DNA of 63,166 bases from Pseudomonadales bacterium (GCA_022822135.1 JAJECH010000003.1:1-63166), one strand, 5' to 3'. Shown: positions 45,784 to 55,066, counted from the stretch's first letter. The notes: a model not told the origin generated them from the sequence alone. Numbers and translations: made by a program.

Positions 45784-46443
45784 CTAGCCAGCGATGAACG
45801 ACTTTATCTGATCAGCCAAGGTGCTGCACGCGGAAGCCTGAACGCGAGCAATGAAAGGTAACGGCACGATAACCGCAGGGACGAACGAAACGCCTCTCGC
45901 CTCGGAACTGAGTTTTCCAACGGTGATCTGATTCGAGATGTCCCAGATCGTTGCTTCGTAGTCCGACGCGCCTTCCCAACTCAGGAATCCAAAACAAGCC
46001 GGTAAACCACCACTAGCGACCGCACACTGCAGCGTACCAGCCTGATCGCGCCGTTCAGTTGTACCTTCGATCCAAACGATGTAACGAACACCGACTTCTT
46101 TGATTCTTTGCGCGATTTCAGGACGAGCGACGAGTCTTCGAAGCTCATCGAGTTCAAGCGGTGCGGTGCGTGGTTCGAACCAAGGGAATAAGGAGTCTAG
46201 AAACGCCTTGTCGCCCATCACGGAGACTGCCTCGGAACCGGATGACGTCTTGTTTGCTACGCATTCGACGAAGTTCTGGCGTGTTTCATCTCTGTTCTTG
46301 TGGCGTCGTCCCAAGATTGCGATCGCTTCATGACCTTGAATCCCAGTTTCCCCTTGCCGTACCTGTTGAATCGTGGATGAGACACAACCCGTCGAGACCA
46401 GTACTGCCAAGATCACTGCGAGATTAAGTGCTCTACCGTTCAT
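45784..46443 (-). CDS. Lipoprotein, last gene of the motor-like operon
   Basis: The product is about 219 aa from ATG 46443, which overlaps the preceding stop as ATGA; the longer frame to 46473 is rejected. A signal peptide ends at VLVSTGC, giving a lipidated Cys. The mature part contains GIQGHEAIAILGRR, RYIVWIEGTTERRD and CFGFLSWEGASDYEATIWDI, suggesting a beta-rich domain like the CsgG/DUF-type envelope lipoproteins. Family not recognised. It would anchor to a membrane leaflet in the periplasm next to the predicted machine. Confidence 0.65.
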   Translation of the reverse strand: MNGRALNLAVILAVLVSTGCVSSTIQQVRQGETGIQGHEAIAILGRRHKNRDETRQNFVECVANKTSSGSEAVSVMGDKAFLDSLFPWFEPRTAPLELDELRRLVARPEIAQRIKEVGVRYIVWIEGTTERRDQAGTLQCAVASGGLPACFGFLSWEGASDYEATIWDISNQITVGKLSSEARGVSFVPAVIVPLPFIARVQASACSTLADQIKSFIAG

Positions 46444-47081
46444 GACGTCGTACCTGTTAAAGAGTCGATCCATGATTGCACTTGGGGTTCTTTGGCAAAG
46501 TAAAAAGACATGCTAGCCGCAGCGTCGCGAAGTGCAAATTCGGTCGCATCGTGAAGCGCTGCTGCGGACGCTCTGCTGAGTGTCGGGTAATTGTTCTTGT
46601 TCGCTTTTCCATATGCGGCTAACGGCCAAGAGTGGATCAATTGTCCCGACCGATCCCACAGCTGCAGTTGATAGCGGATCCAAACTTCGTAGTAATCGCT
46701 GCGGGTTTGTTGCGGAAGCGTGATCTGAACTTCCTGAACTGATGGGGAAATGATGCCATGCATTTCAGCGGGCACTTCCTCGAAATTCTCTACCTCTACA
46801 TACTGTTCGAACAGTGAGTCAAATACAGTCGAAAAAAGAACCTCGTGTGCGCCAGTCATATCGATACGAAAGTCGCCGTGATTTTCGATCTTTTCTTCGT
46901 AGATATGAGTGCGAATTTGTGGTGGAAAGTAGGTAGCTATTCGAATCGGAAGTGGCGAGATAACTGGTTTTGGAACGCTGAAATCCAATCGAAATTTCGC
47001 AGACGCTCCGCAACCGGCCAACAAGGCGATCGCGACGGATGTCAGCGCGCACATTGCAATCAATCTGGTCGGATACATCAA
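46440..47081 (-). CDS. Lipoprotein (LptE/YajG-like profile)
   Basis: The 213-aa protein has a clear lipobox LLAGC after a 23-residue signal. Its mature part, starting SAKFRLDFSVPKP, has IRIATYFPPQIR, GAHEVLFSTVFDSLF and WIRYQLQLWDRSGQLIHSWPL, a layout seen in small outer-membrane-linked lipoproteins with a mixed alpha/beta fold. It overlaps the next lipoprotein gene (ATGA) and follows the second VWA gene by 24 bp. Function inferred only from context. Confidence 0.65.
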   Translation of the reverse strand: MMYPTRLIAMCALTSVAIALLAGCGASAKFRLDFSVPKPVISPLPIRIATYFPPQIRTHIYEEKIENHGDFRIDMTGAHEVLFSTVFDSLFEQYVEVENFEEVPAEMHGIISPSVQEVQITLPQQTRSDYYEVWIRYQLQLWDRSGQLIHSWPLAAYGKANKNNYPTLSRASAAALHDATEFALRDAAASMSFYFAKEPQVQSWIDSLTGTTS

Positions 47082-47105
47082 GCAGTTTTTGAGTAAACCA
47101 TGTGG

Positions 47106-48098
47106 CTAGTTTAACGAAGGAAGCGCAACAAATGTGCCGCCATTGCGTGTTGTCAATTCTCGCATTAATAGCGCATACTGCAAAACACTACCCGAGGTAC
47201 GCCCGGCATCGAAGTAAACCGGGAAGCCAACTGCGTGAATCCGAACGCGACGGTTACCTTCTTCGTCCGCCGCATTTACGAGATCGATTCGGTCGACGAC
47301 CTGTTCTACGGAGCGCCCTTGAAAATCGTCACCAAATACATAGAGGCTGATTTTCTTGTCTGGATCGTAGAAAGCACTGATCGCTTCCTCGATTCCTTCA
47401 ACGGGGCTTGAATTCGAATAAATGTCCCAACTGCGTAATCGATTAAGAATGGCCGTCCGACGGGCTGGCGAATCTTGAATCCACTGCCTCTGATAGCGCG
47501 GGAACATGTAATCACCCATGTCGTTCATGACTTGGATGCCTTTCACGTTCGGATAGATGTTGAGTACCTCGGTGACTTTACGCACAACGGTTCCCCATGC
47601 GCCTTGCTGCATGCTTCCAGATGTATCGATGATGAAGATGACGTACTCGCTGTCGACCGTCATACCTCCGATAGCGGCAGTCTGTCTTCGATAGTCTTTG
47701 CCGAGTAAGCGTTCCATCTCGTCTGTGAGAGTTTGTTTCGCACGGACTAGGTCAGTTAGGTGCGACTGTTTGTCACGCGTAGCAAGTTGTAGTGCCTCGA
47801 AGCGACTTGTGAGCTCTTGCAGCTCTTCCTGGAGTCGGGTGAGCCGTTGTAGCGCTTCATCCAAATTGAGTTCGGATTCCTCTTTCGCGCGCTCTAGTAC
47901 CTCAATTTCACCGAATATCTCTTTTATTGATTGTTGCTTCAGCGCGACTTGAGCGGCAAAGTCGTCGATGGATTCCTCAAGCACCAATGGAAGACTGATC
48001 TTCGTAATCATCAACAGCAAGATGATTGCGCCGAATCCACAGCAAATGACGTCCAGGAACGCCAAGTTCATTTCCGAGACGCCGCGACGAATCTTCAT
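47106..48098 (-). CDS. ExbD/TolR-like TM + coiled coil + VWA domain protein (2)
   Basis: The protein is about 330 aa from ATG 48098, which overlaps the preceding stop as ATGA. It has a short basic N-terminus and a single TM (about residues 13-34) with NLAFLDVICCGFGAI, containing Asp16 in the FxDV pattern of ExbD/TolR. A coiled coil spans about 43-132, then comes a VWA domain with the MIDAS motif FIIDTSGSM (D158, S160, S162) and a late FGDD Asp. The topology predicts the VWA domain in the periplasm. It is the paralogue of the gene at 48095. Confidence 0.85.
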   Translation of the reverse strand: MKIRRGVSEMNLAFLDVICCGFGAIILLLMITKISLPLVLEESIDDFAAQVALKQQSIKEIFGEIEVLERAKEESELNLDEALQRLTRLQEELQELTSRFEALQLATRDKQSHLTDLVRAKQTLTDEMERLLGKDYRRQTAAIGGMTVDSEYVIFIIDTSGSMQQGAWGTVVRKVTEVLNIYPNVKGIQVMNDMGDYMFPRYQRQWIQDSPARRTAILNRLRSWDIYSNSSPVEGIEEAISAFYDPDKKISLYVFGDDFQGRSVEQVVDRIDLVNAADEEGNRRVRIHAVGFPVYFDAGRTSGSVLQYALLMRELTTRNGGTFVALPSLN

Positions 48099-49180
48099 GG
48101 CCAATCAGGCGAAGGAGAGATCATGGTGCCGCCTGTGATATGGGCGAGATTCCAATAGGAGACTGGTGCGAATGGATCGCCTTCGAGAGGGAACATGAGG
48201 ACATTCACGGGAATGCCGGCGGGTAGGACACGAACAGCCTGATAGAAGAGATTGAGTCGCTGTCGACCAGCAATGGTCGTGCGATTCGTAGTCGGGGAAT
48301 CCATCGTAGGGAGACTGTCCGCGATCAAAAACAGATTGTCCGGCAATGGGTGTAGCGTAGCTGCTAGCTCAAACAGTCCTTGTAGGTTCGTGCCTTCGCG
48401 GGGGATCACCGTCTCCAGCTCGACGAATATTGACCGAACAGTCTCACCATCCGAGGCGTCGATCCAATTCCCGTCATTAACGACGAAAGATGACTCGTTG
48501 TTGTACAACGCGACTTGAAAACGACTTTGCAGAGGAATGTTGGCCGTGAGCCACTCGACGGTACGGATAGCCCGCTGCCATTTAGGCGCGTTGCGCTGAC
48601 GCTCAAAGCTCATGTTGCGACGCCGCAGAACGTTAACGATGGTATCGTCCAACATGCTTGAGGAAATATCCAGAGCGATCAGGATATGCTCACCTCCCAT
48701 ATATAGGCCAGTAAGGTACTGTCGGTCCCCTTCGCCTCGGATTTCGACGGTTGTCTGACCTTCCTCGGCGCGTTCCGATCGAGCGAGTGCCTCAACTTCG
48801 TCCTCGATCTCCTCAAGTTCCTTAATGAGCTCTTCGAGCGTATCAGACTGATCGAGGGAGGTTTTTTCGATCTCCTCCACTTGGTCTTCTTTTACTTCAA
48901 TTTCCTCAACCCTTTCATCAATCGTTCGATTGACATCCGCAATACGGATGCTCAAGTTTCCGACAAGATCACGTAGATAGGAAAGACTCTCGCGATTGGT
49001 ATCGAGTTGGTAGTCCAGGAGTCGAGATTCTGCGCGTAAATTGCGGTTATCCACTTCCTCAGAAGTCTCGGTCGCATGATTGATGATGAGATACATGATC
49101 ACGACGGCACCAAAGCCGCCGGCCATCACATCGATGAATGACAGCGTAAATACGCTGCTCTCCCTACGTCGTCTAGCCAT
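48095..49180 (-). CDS. ExbD/TolR-like TM + coiled coil + VWA domain protein (1)
   Basis: The 361-aa protein begins MARRRRESS and has a single TM at about residues 14-34 starting TLSFIDVMAGGFG; FIDVM is identical to the ExbD motif that carries the proton-pathway Asp (here D17). A long coiled coil (about 40-135) rich in EIE and EEI heptads leads to a VWA domain with MIDAS DISSSM (D171, S173, S175), EGTNL (MIDAS Thr) and LIADS. It overlaps the actin/FHA gene by 8 bp and the second VWA gene by 4 bp. The two ExbD-like chains could form a heterodimer inside the channel protein at 50482. Confidence 0.87.
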   Translation of the reverse strand: MARRRRESSVFTLSFIDVMAGGFGAVVIMYLIINHATETSEEVDNRNLRAESRLLDYQLDTNRESLSYLRDLVGNLSIRIADVNRTIDERVEEIEVKEDQVEEIEKTSLDQSDTLEELIKELEEIEDEVEALARSERAEEGQTTVEIRGEGDRQYLTGLYMGGEHILIALDISSSMLDDTIVNVLRRRNMSFERQRNAPKWQRAIRTVEWLTANIPLQSRFQVALYNNESSFVVNDGNWIDASDGETVRSIFVELETVIPREGTNLQGLFELAATLHPLPDNLFLIADSLPTMDSPTTNRTTIAGRQRLNLFYQAVRVLPAGIPVNVLMFPLEGDPFAPVSYWNLAHITGGTMISPSPDWP

Positions 49181-50480
49181 TGTCGACGACGCGGATTAAA
49201 ACGATCTCCTTTGCGTCGTTTGATTTCGGTTCGACCCGGACTCGGTCGCCGCTCGAGACGATCGTACTACCGTCAACAGTTCTGTCGTTGACATAAGTTT
49301 CGCCTTCGACTTGCGGACGGAGCATTACCGCACCGTCGGCGCGGTACAACGAGCAGATTTCGATATCGTCGATCAGAATATTGCGCTGCGCCCCGATTGG
49401 ATATGCGGCGTCACCTAAGAGTGCGTGCGTCGGTACCTTTGAATCATTGCTCGTGTCAGGATTCTCGACGGGCGCTCGAGACCTGAAAGTCGATGCCGTT
49501 GCGCTTGTATCTCGATGAATTGATTTGTGGAGTTCGACGTCGGCTTCTTCCGGAAGATCCTCATCGATTCGTGCGACCGCGTGCACGATGCCTTCTGTAG
49601 GACAACCCTCCGCTGTTCTTCCCGAGCCGGCGATGTATTCAAGAAAACCTGGCATGCGAATGGCATGGTCGCCGAGAAGAAGGTGTGTTCCGGGATTGCA
49701 TTCCGACAAGATGCGGTCGTAAATATCGATCCCGCTAGCTGCTAGTTCGTCTTGCAACAAGCTCGTCGTGCGTGTTTCGCCGCGGTGTTCAACACTTATG
49801 ACCAGCTCGCTGCCACCATCGATTCGCTCACGGAGTCGATCAAATACCTGTTGCTCCGTCGTTCCCGCGACGCGAGGATCAAAACGGGTTTCGTCCAACG
49901 ATCGTTGCGCAACTGAATCAATCCAACGCTGGACGAATTGAAGGTAGCCGGCGGATGGCAGCGATTTCACCGTGACGACCTCAATTTGATTGTCGTGTTG
50001 ATATAGCTGCGTAACGACCGTACGATGCAGTTGTAGATCGATGTAAAACGCGGTGTCTGAAACTGTCGCCTTTGAACCTGCGACCAAAGCCGCATCAATG
50101 AAGCCACGCGGAGTTAGATGCTTGTATTCAAGAATGCCGTACAGCAATCCCAGCTGATCGCTATCGAAATCACTGGGTACGATGACCCAACCTGGGTCGT
50201 TTGCATTAACGTTGCTGTTCGAGAAGGCTTCGACGATTTGGTTGTACACCAAGTCCGAGTTCTTGCCGATGGTGCGAGTGCGAGGTTCGATTGCGTCTTC
50301 ATTCATACGCTGCCAGTACGTCGTCTGGCATTGAACCGGATGAACGAACAACTGCTCTAGAGCATCGTTACCCAGTGTTGTCGCCCGATCGGTCAGATAG
50401 GCGACGCCTGCTTGCTCATAGCATGTCTCGCCGTCGTTTCGAAGGCGTAACGAAACGTCGTTGACTTCAAACGACCACAT
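49173..50480 (-). CDS. Actin/HSP70-fold ATPase fused to a C-terminal FHA-like domain
   Basis: The 435-aa cytoplasmic protein has an N-terminal actin-like ATPase domain (about 1-330). The signs are VSLRLRNDGE, IGKNSDLVYNQIVEAF, VIVPSDFDSDQLGLLYGI followed by RGFIDAALVAG, FYIDLQLHRTVV and a late LLLGDHAIRMPGFLEYI. The last ~75 residues (ILIDDIEICSLYR...TYVNDRTVDG...SSGDRVRV) follow the strand pattern of FHA domains, which bind phosphothreonine, although the key Arg/Ser/His are not all evident. It starts 1 bp after the channel gene stop and is followed by VWA (1). It could energise or gate the assembly. Confidence 0.7.
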   Translation of the reverse strand: MWSFEVNDVSLRLRNDGETCYEQAGVAYLTDRATTLGNDALEQLFVHPVQCQTTYWQRMNEDAIEPRTRTIGKNSDLVYNQIVEAFSNSNVNANDPGWVIVPSDFDSDQLGLLYGILEYKHLTPRGFIDAALVAGSKATVSDTAFYIDLQLHRTVVTQLYQHDNQIEVVTVKSLPSAGYLQFVQRWIDSVAQRSLDETRFDPRVAGTTEQQVFDRLRERIDGGSELVISVEHRGETRTTSLLQDELAASGIDIYDRILSECNPGTHLLLGDHAIRMPGFLEYIAGSGRTAEGCPTEGIVHAVARIDEDLPEEADVELHKSIHRDTSATASTFRSRAPVENPDTSNDSKVPTHALLGDAAYPIGAQRNILIDDIEICSLYRADGAVMLRPQVEGETYVNDRTVDGSTIVSSGDRVRVEPKSNDAKEIVLIRVVDNG

Positions 50481-50481
50481 C

Positions 50482-51279
50482 TCAACGAACCTGCATGTGG
50501 CGGATCAAATGCTCATCACACCACGTCTGTGAATCAATGACGAGTTGCTCTTGTACGCGCTGCAATTGGTGGACACACAACATCACGACGATGCTGATGA
50601 CCAGTGCGACAAATGTCGAGTTGAACGCGATACCCAAACTCTCGGTGACACCGGCGATATCGCCTTGCACGGCAAGATACGCTTGACTGAGCGCTTCGCC
50701 GATACCTCTCACGGTGCCGATGAACCCAATGGACGGGATCGCCCAGGCAATGTAGCGGATGACGGATAGTTCACTATCGAGTTTATCGTTTTCGCTTTCG
50801 CACGCTGCCTTTACCGATTCCGCGACGTTTTGCACGTCCTTTGTGGATTCGAATCGACGTAGCGCGATGAGCAATGTACGCGGCAAGAGTCGCTCACGGT
50901 CTTCGTCATCTAACGCCTGAAGCGGTCGCATGTAAGTGCGCGAATCCTCGGGGAAGACACTCGTACCTTCACTAATTGTCAGTACTTCTCGCTTGATCAT
51001 GCGCCGTTCTTGTGCGTTGTTCCAAACCTTGAATCCCATGATCGAGAACGCCCACAACATCAAAATCAGACACGTCTCTTGTTCATAGTCACGTAACGTG
51101 ACGAAGATGGAACGTTCGGCGACAAAGGCTTCGTCACGTGCAAGTCGTTCCTTGCGCTCCTCAAGAATCGCCGTGGCGTTCGGACGGACGAAACTTACGT
51201 AGACGGTGTGTACCAAAGCCCATGCGATTGCAAGCGCAAGTAAGTGCGCGACGAAAGACTCAGTGAATCGTTTTTTCAT
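50482..51279 (-). CDS. MotA/TolQ/ExbB proton channel family protein
   Basis: The 265-aa protein has four predicted TM helices (about 11-31, 69-87, 178-200 and 218-238). The family core is present: AIPSIGFIGTVRGIGEAL and GIAFNSTFVALVISIVVM, with T189 and T222 in the positions of the channel-lining Thr of ExbB. It would form the proton-conducting pentamer around an ExbD-type dimer; the VWA proteins encoded downstream supply the matching FxDV helices. ATG 51279 overlaps the preceding stop. Confidence 0.88.
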   Translation of the reverse strand: MKKRFTESFVAHLLALAIAWALVHTVYVSFVRPNATAILEERKERLARDEAFVAERSIFVTLRDYEQETCLILMLWAFSIMGFKVWNNAQERRMIKREVLTISEGTSVFPEDSRTYMRPLQALDDEDRERLLPRTLLIALRRFESTKDVQNVAESVKAACESENDKLDSELSVIRYIAWAIPSIGFIGTVRGIGEALSQAYLAVQGDIAGVTESLGIAFNSTFVALVISIVVMLCVHQLQRVQEQLVIDSQTWCDEHLIRHMQVR

Positions 51280-51521
51280 ATATCTGTCGGGTAGGGTACG
51301 GCGTAGTCTTCGGAGATATCTTCGGACGGGTCGAATACATCGTCAGATGTCTCTTCTTTCTCTTCGGATGGTGTTTTTCTTTCAGTCTCTTGATTTTGAG
51401 CAGCGCTCTCGGTCTGGGTATCCGTCGCGTCCTCTGTTGAGGACTCGGACTCTTGCGCGCTAATCGTTAAAGCGGCGCACACAAGCACGCTACTAATGAG
51501 ACCGATGATTCGTTTATTCAT
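51276..51521 (-). CDS. Small acidic secreted protein
   Basis: The 81-aa product has a signal peptide (about residues 1-22, ending SAQ) and a disordered, Glu/Ser/Thr-rich mature part ending DEDYAVPYPTDI-like. It has no recognised family. It lies between the PEGA/FGE gene (2 bp) and the channel gene (ATGA overlap), so it is part of the operon and may be a periplasmic spacer or accessory peptide. Confidence 0.6.
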   Translation of the reverse strand: MNKRIIGLISSVLVCAALTISAQESESSTEDATDTQTESAAQNQETERKTPSEEKEETSDDVFDPSEDISEDYAVPYPTDI

Positions 51522-51523
51522 TG

Positions 51524-53572
51524 CTACTCGGCAAATCTGGCTATTCTGAAACCGACATCTCGACGACCGTCAGTTCCGTAGTCACGGAACGACAAACGTA
51601 AGTCGGTGATGGTGCCGTGCATCCAGCTGGCGCCACGGATTACATGGTAGTCGCCTGTCTCGGGTCCGAGATTTTCTATAGTCTGATTGACAGACGGCAC
51701 GAGATAAAAATTATGGACCCATTCCGCGACGTTCCCTCCCATGTCATTTAGACCATGGTAATTCGGATCAAACGTGCCAATCGGTGAGGACACCGTGTGA
51801 TTGTCGTTGTAGTTAAAGATGATGCGACCAATCATGTGCTGAGCGGCTTGATCGGCGTAGTTACCGTGATAGTTCGGTGGCGGGAGACTGTCGCCCCACG
51901 GGAAAAGCAGTAATTCATCCGTCGAGGATGTAGTACGCGCAGTCCAGCTCCATTCGGCTTCTGTTGGCAAGCGATACCCGAGAGAATTGGGGTTGTATTT
52001 GGGTGGGTCGCCGGGTCGCAACACATAGAAAGGTTCGAAGTCTTCTTTGGTCGATAACCAGTTACAGTACTGAGCCGCCTCGTGCCAGCTGACACTCGCG
52101 ACTGGTTGTTCATCCTTGTTTAGCGTCGTATTTTCGAACTCACCTGAATCATGACCGGATGCGAAGCGACGAAACTGAGCGTTGGTGACTTCGTTCTTGC
52201 TGATGTAGAACATTCGATCGAGTTCAACGGTTCGGAACACTTCATTAGCCCGTCTTCCCGGTTGCCGTCGCGAAGCGCCCATTCGAATCGCGGTGGGCTT
52301 TAGCAGAACCATCTCGTGTCCTTCGCTGGTTTCACGAGCTTGCTCGAGCGCTGCAAGGCGAGCTTCTTCATTCGTTAGTAGCCTGACTTTTAACTCTTGT
52401 TGGAATTCCGTTTGAACCGTGATCTGCGTTGAAAAGCCCGCGTATCCGTCCTTACGTAGTTCGATGTCGTGGTCAATAGCGTGCAGCGTGAGAACGGTAT
52501 CGCTAGTTCCCTGGAGTTCACCATCCACCCAGACCTCGGCTCCCTGCGGTTCGGTGGTGACTGCGAGATTCCCGATCACTTCTTCAAGCTGCACATTCAA
52601 TCGACGTGTTTGTGCGGTTTCGAGCCGTACCGTTCGAACCGCGGTGTGATATCCAAATAGTGACATTTCCACACGATGGTTTCGATTGGGGCGAAGGTCG
52701 ATTTCAAGCGGCGTCGTACCGGTAAATTCACCGTTGATGGTCACACTTGCCGATGTCGGTGCACTGTCAAGTGAGAGTGTACCGCCAATGAGAACCAATT
52801 TGACTGGCGGGAGTTCGCGTTTCTCTTCTGCTTCAACGTAGAGGATATCAGTCCAGCGTTCGTACCCAGGTGACTTGATCGATACCTGACGTTCACCAGC
52901 CATTACCGGAAATGGACCAGGGGTTACGAATTCAGTTTCTACATCGTCGATCGAAATAATCGCGCCGGAAGGCGTCGTTGGTATCGTCACGTCCGCCCAG
53001 TTAGGTCTTAGGTCATACGAAAGCGTTTGTGCTACTTCACGACCCACGATCTCACCATCTATTTCAGCGGATTGATATCGGTCTGCCTGGACGGATAGGC
53101 GAATTTCACCTGCCGGAAGATTGACGGTCAACGGTGCGACTCCGATATTCTGGTCGCCTCGGTCGATACGTGCGCCCTCTGGATTTCCAGTGATTGTGAT
53201 GACGCCTGGTAGTGGTGTGAGTTCTAGTTCAACGAGTTGATCGGCTTGGGAGCTGACTGAAATGGTTGTTCGTAAAGGTTCGTATCCCGTTGCAGTTACC
53301 CGTACTTGAATATCTCCTGGTCTAATCAGATAGGACGGACCTGACGGAATCACGATACCACCACTGAGTTCGATACTCGGAGATTCAGTATTGGTCGAAA
53401 TTCGCACGGCTGTTGCAGTTAACAAGAACCACGCGATCACGACGACGACAAGACCGAGCGCGATTAAGACCCACTGCCACCAAGGCGGCAGATTGAACTT
53501 CAGCCTTGAGGTTTGTTCAGTTGGTTTAAACCTAGTAGGCTTGATGCCGTCCGTGGCGCTATCGATCGCCAC
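51524..53572 (-). CDS. PEGA-repeat membrane protein with FGE/sulfatase-modifying-like C-terminal domain
   Basis: The 682-aa protein has a cytoplasmic N-tail, a TM (about 32-55), then five PEGA-like repeats (about 60-400), for example TPSGAIISIDD, PTSASVTINGEFTGT and PQGAEVWVDGELQGT. The C-terminal FGE-like domain (about 415-682) has MGASRRQPGRRANE, YISKNEVTNAQF, SWHEAAQYCNWLS, LPTEAEWSW and DMGGNVAEWV. The two catalytic Cys of true FGE (normally in the RGGSW..C...C region) are missing: RGASWMHG and then no Cys. It is therefore probably a binding domain, as in type VI-secretion-linked and DGR-variable proteins. GTG start directly after the TPR gene stop. Confidence 0.82.
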   Translation of the reverse strand: MAIDSATDGIKPTRFKPTEQTSRLKFNLPPWWQWVLIALGLVVVVIAWFLLTATAVRISTNTESPSIELSGGIVIPSGPSYLIRPGDIQVRVTATGYEPLRTTISVSSQADQLVELELTPLPGVITITGNPEGARIDRGDQNIGVAPLTVNLPAGEIRLSVQADRYQSAEIDGEIVGREVAQTLSYDLRPNWADVTIPTTPSGAIISIDDVETEFVTPGPFPVMAGERQVSIKSPGYERWTDILYVEAEEKRELPPVKLVLIGGTLSLDSAPTSASVTINGEFTGTTPLEIDLRPNRNHRVEMSLFGYHTAVRTVRLETAQTRRLNVQLEEVIGNLAVTTEPQGAEVWVDGELQGTSDTVLTLHAIDHDIELRKDGYAGFSTQITVQTEFQQELKVRLLTNEEARLAALEQARETSEGHEMVLLKPTAIRMGASRRQPGRRANEVFRTVELDRMFYISKNEVTNAQFRRFASGHDSGEFENTTLNKDEQPVASVSWHEAAQYCNWLSTKEDFEPFYVLRPGDPPKYNPNSLGYRLPTEAEWSWTARTTSSTDELLLFPWGDSLPPPNYHGNYADQAAQHMIGRIIFNYNDNHTVSSPIGTFDPNYHGLNDMGGNVAEWVHNFYLVPSVNQTIENLGPETGDYHVIRGASWMHGTITDLRLSFRDYGTDGRRDVGFRIARFAE

Positions 53573-55066
53573 TTAGATGGGCTCGTTGCACACAATAGCG
53601 ATCGGATCCATACCCTCAGCGACGACGATCGTCTTACGTACGTCGCGGCAACCGTTTCCACTTCCAGTAAGTAAGTAGCGTCCGGGTCTTAGCTTGAGTT
53701 CCTTGCGATCGAACGGTCCTAGGTCGCCGACGGTCGCGAGTCGTACTTCCATCTCGTTGTCTGAGACGAGAACGATCGGCAATGGCCTACTGGCGATTTC
53801 AATTAGTACAGCGAGTTTGTTGACCTTAGCTTGATAGGACGGTTCAAGGGTTTCGTGTTCCCGGGCATCCTTCAATGTGTGCTGTGCTGCTTCAAACTCC
53901 TTGTTTGAGGACAACATATCAGGATCCGCCAAGATACGCTCGATCGCTGAGTAGATTCGGATCGTAGTCTGAGTTCGGGTAAAACCATCAATGGCGAACT
54001 GGAGATTCTGATCGATCTCGAGAACATCGGCGTAAGCCTGCATCGCGGAGCGTAGGTCGCCATCCCGTTCATATCGTTCTGCCACTGTTTTTAATTCAGC
54101 GATGGTGCTGTTACCTAGTCGATTAACCACCTCATTTAAGCCTGTGGTCGCCCCGGTCTCTCCTGGTCGCATTCTTAGGGCGGTTTCAAATCCACTCTTC
54201 GCGGCGAGAAGATCGTTTTCTCGAAGTGCCGCATACGATTGAGTCAAGACATGGTTGTAGTCCGCGTCGTTTTGAATCTGTCGAATTTCACTTAACTGTT
54301 CGTCAATGTTCTCAGTTTCGGGGTCGACTTCGCGCGCCTGCAGGAGCAGCATTTCAGCTTGCTCATAGTCGCCACGACCTTTAGCTCGCCTGGCTTCACG
54401 AATAAGTGAATTTACTTCCGGTAGTTTTTCTAAACGAACGAGAACCTGCGCGAGTGACTGATCGTCAGGTTTGATTTCCCGCGCGCGTAGTAGGGCGTCG
54501 CGCGCTTGATTGAGGTCACGACTTACGAGAGAGGTGTAGCCAGTTTCAAATGCTTCTTCGAATGCGGTTTCTTGGGTGTACACGTATTCGCGAAGTTGAT
54601 TCGTTGCATCAGTGTATTGGGAGATGGCCTGGTCGTACTCGCGTCGCGCGAATGACGCGTCGGCTTGATTTGCTGCGTCAATGATCTCATCGTATGTATG
54701 TCGATGCTTGCTGAGACCGAGCTGCTCCGCTTCTACTTGGTCTTGAAGCGCGGCGAAATCCGCAAGAATAGCTTTGGCACTTTCTTGTGCCCGTTGCAAC
54801 TCGATGTCGCGATAGGGCATGACCTCATCAACCTCGGACTCGTTCGACGAGCTTGGAAGGGTCGATGCTACTGGGGTCGATTCGACATCTTGAGGTTCGT
54901 AAGTAATTTGGGTCGGAACGAATCGGAACGCGACAAGAGCACCAGCGACGATTAGTACCACAAGCACGATCGACCACGGAAACGACCGTTTCTTTTGTGG
55001 TGGTGCTTTGGATTCAGTTTGCGCAAACGATGGCGCAATTGATTTGATCTTGATTCGATCAGTCAC
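53573..55066 (-). CDS. TPR-repeat membrane protein
   Basis: The 497-aa protein has a basic cytoplasmic N-tail, a TM (about 29-48), a Ser/Glu-rich linker, then TPR-like helical repeats from about 110 to 420 (ADASFARREYDQAISQY, GDYEQAEMLLLQAREVDP and GDLRSAMQAYADVLEIDQ). A C-terminal beta domain (about 435-497) has GRYLLTGSGNGCRDVRKTI. It would present a protein-binding superhelix in the periplasm. GTG start overlaps the upstream lipoprotein stop by 8 bp. Confidence 0.75.
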   Translation of the reverse strand: MTDRIKIKSIAPSFAQTESKAPPQKKRSFPWSIVLVVLIVAGALVAFRFVPTQITYEPQDVESTPVASTLPSSSNESEVDEVMPYRDIELQRAQESAKAILADFAALQDQVEAEQLGLSKHRHTYDEIIDAANQADASFARREYDQAISQYTDATNQLREYVYTQETAFEEAFETGYTSLVSRDLNQARDALLRAREIKPDDQSLAQVLVRLEKLPEVNSLIREARRAKGRGDYEQAEMLLLQAREVDPETENIDEQLSEIRQIQNDADYNHVLTQSYAALRENDLLAAKSGFETALRMRPGETGATTGLNEVVNRLGNSTIAELKTVAERYERDGDLRSAMQAYADVLEIDQNLQFAIDGFTRTQTTIRIYSAIERILADPDMLSSNKEFEAAQHTLKDAREHETLEPSYQAKVNKLAVLIEIASRPLPIVLVSDNEMEVRLATVGDLGPFDRKELKLRPGRYLLTGSGNGCRDVRKTIVVAEGMDPIAIVCNEPI

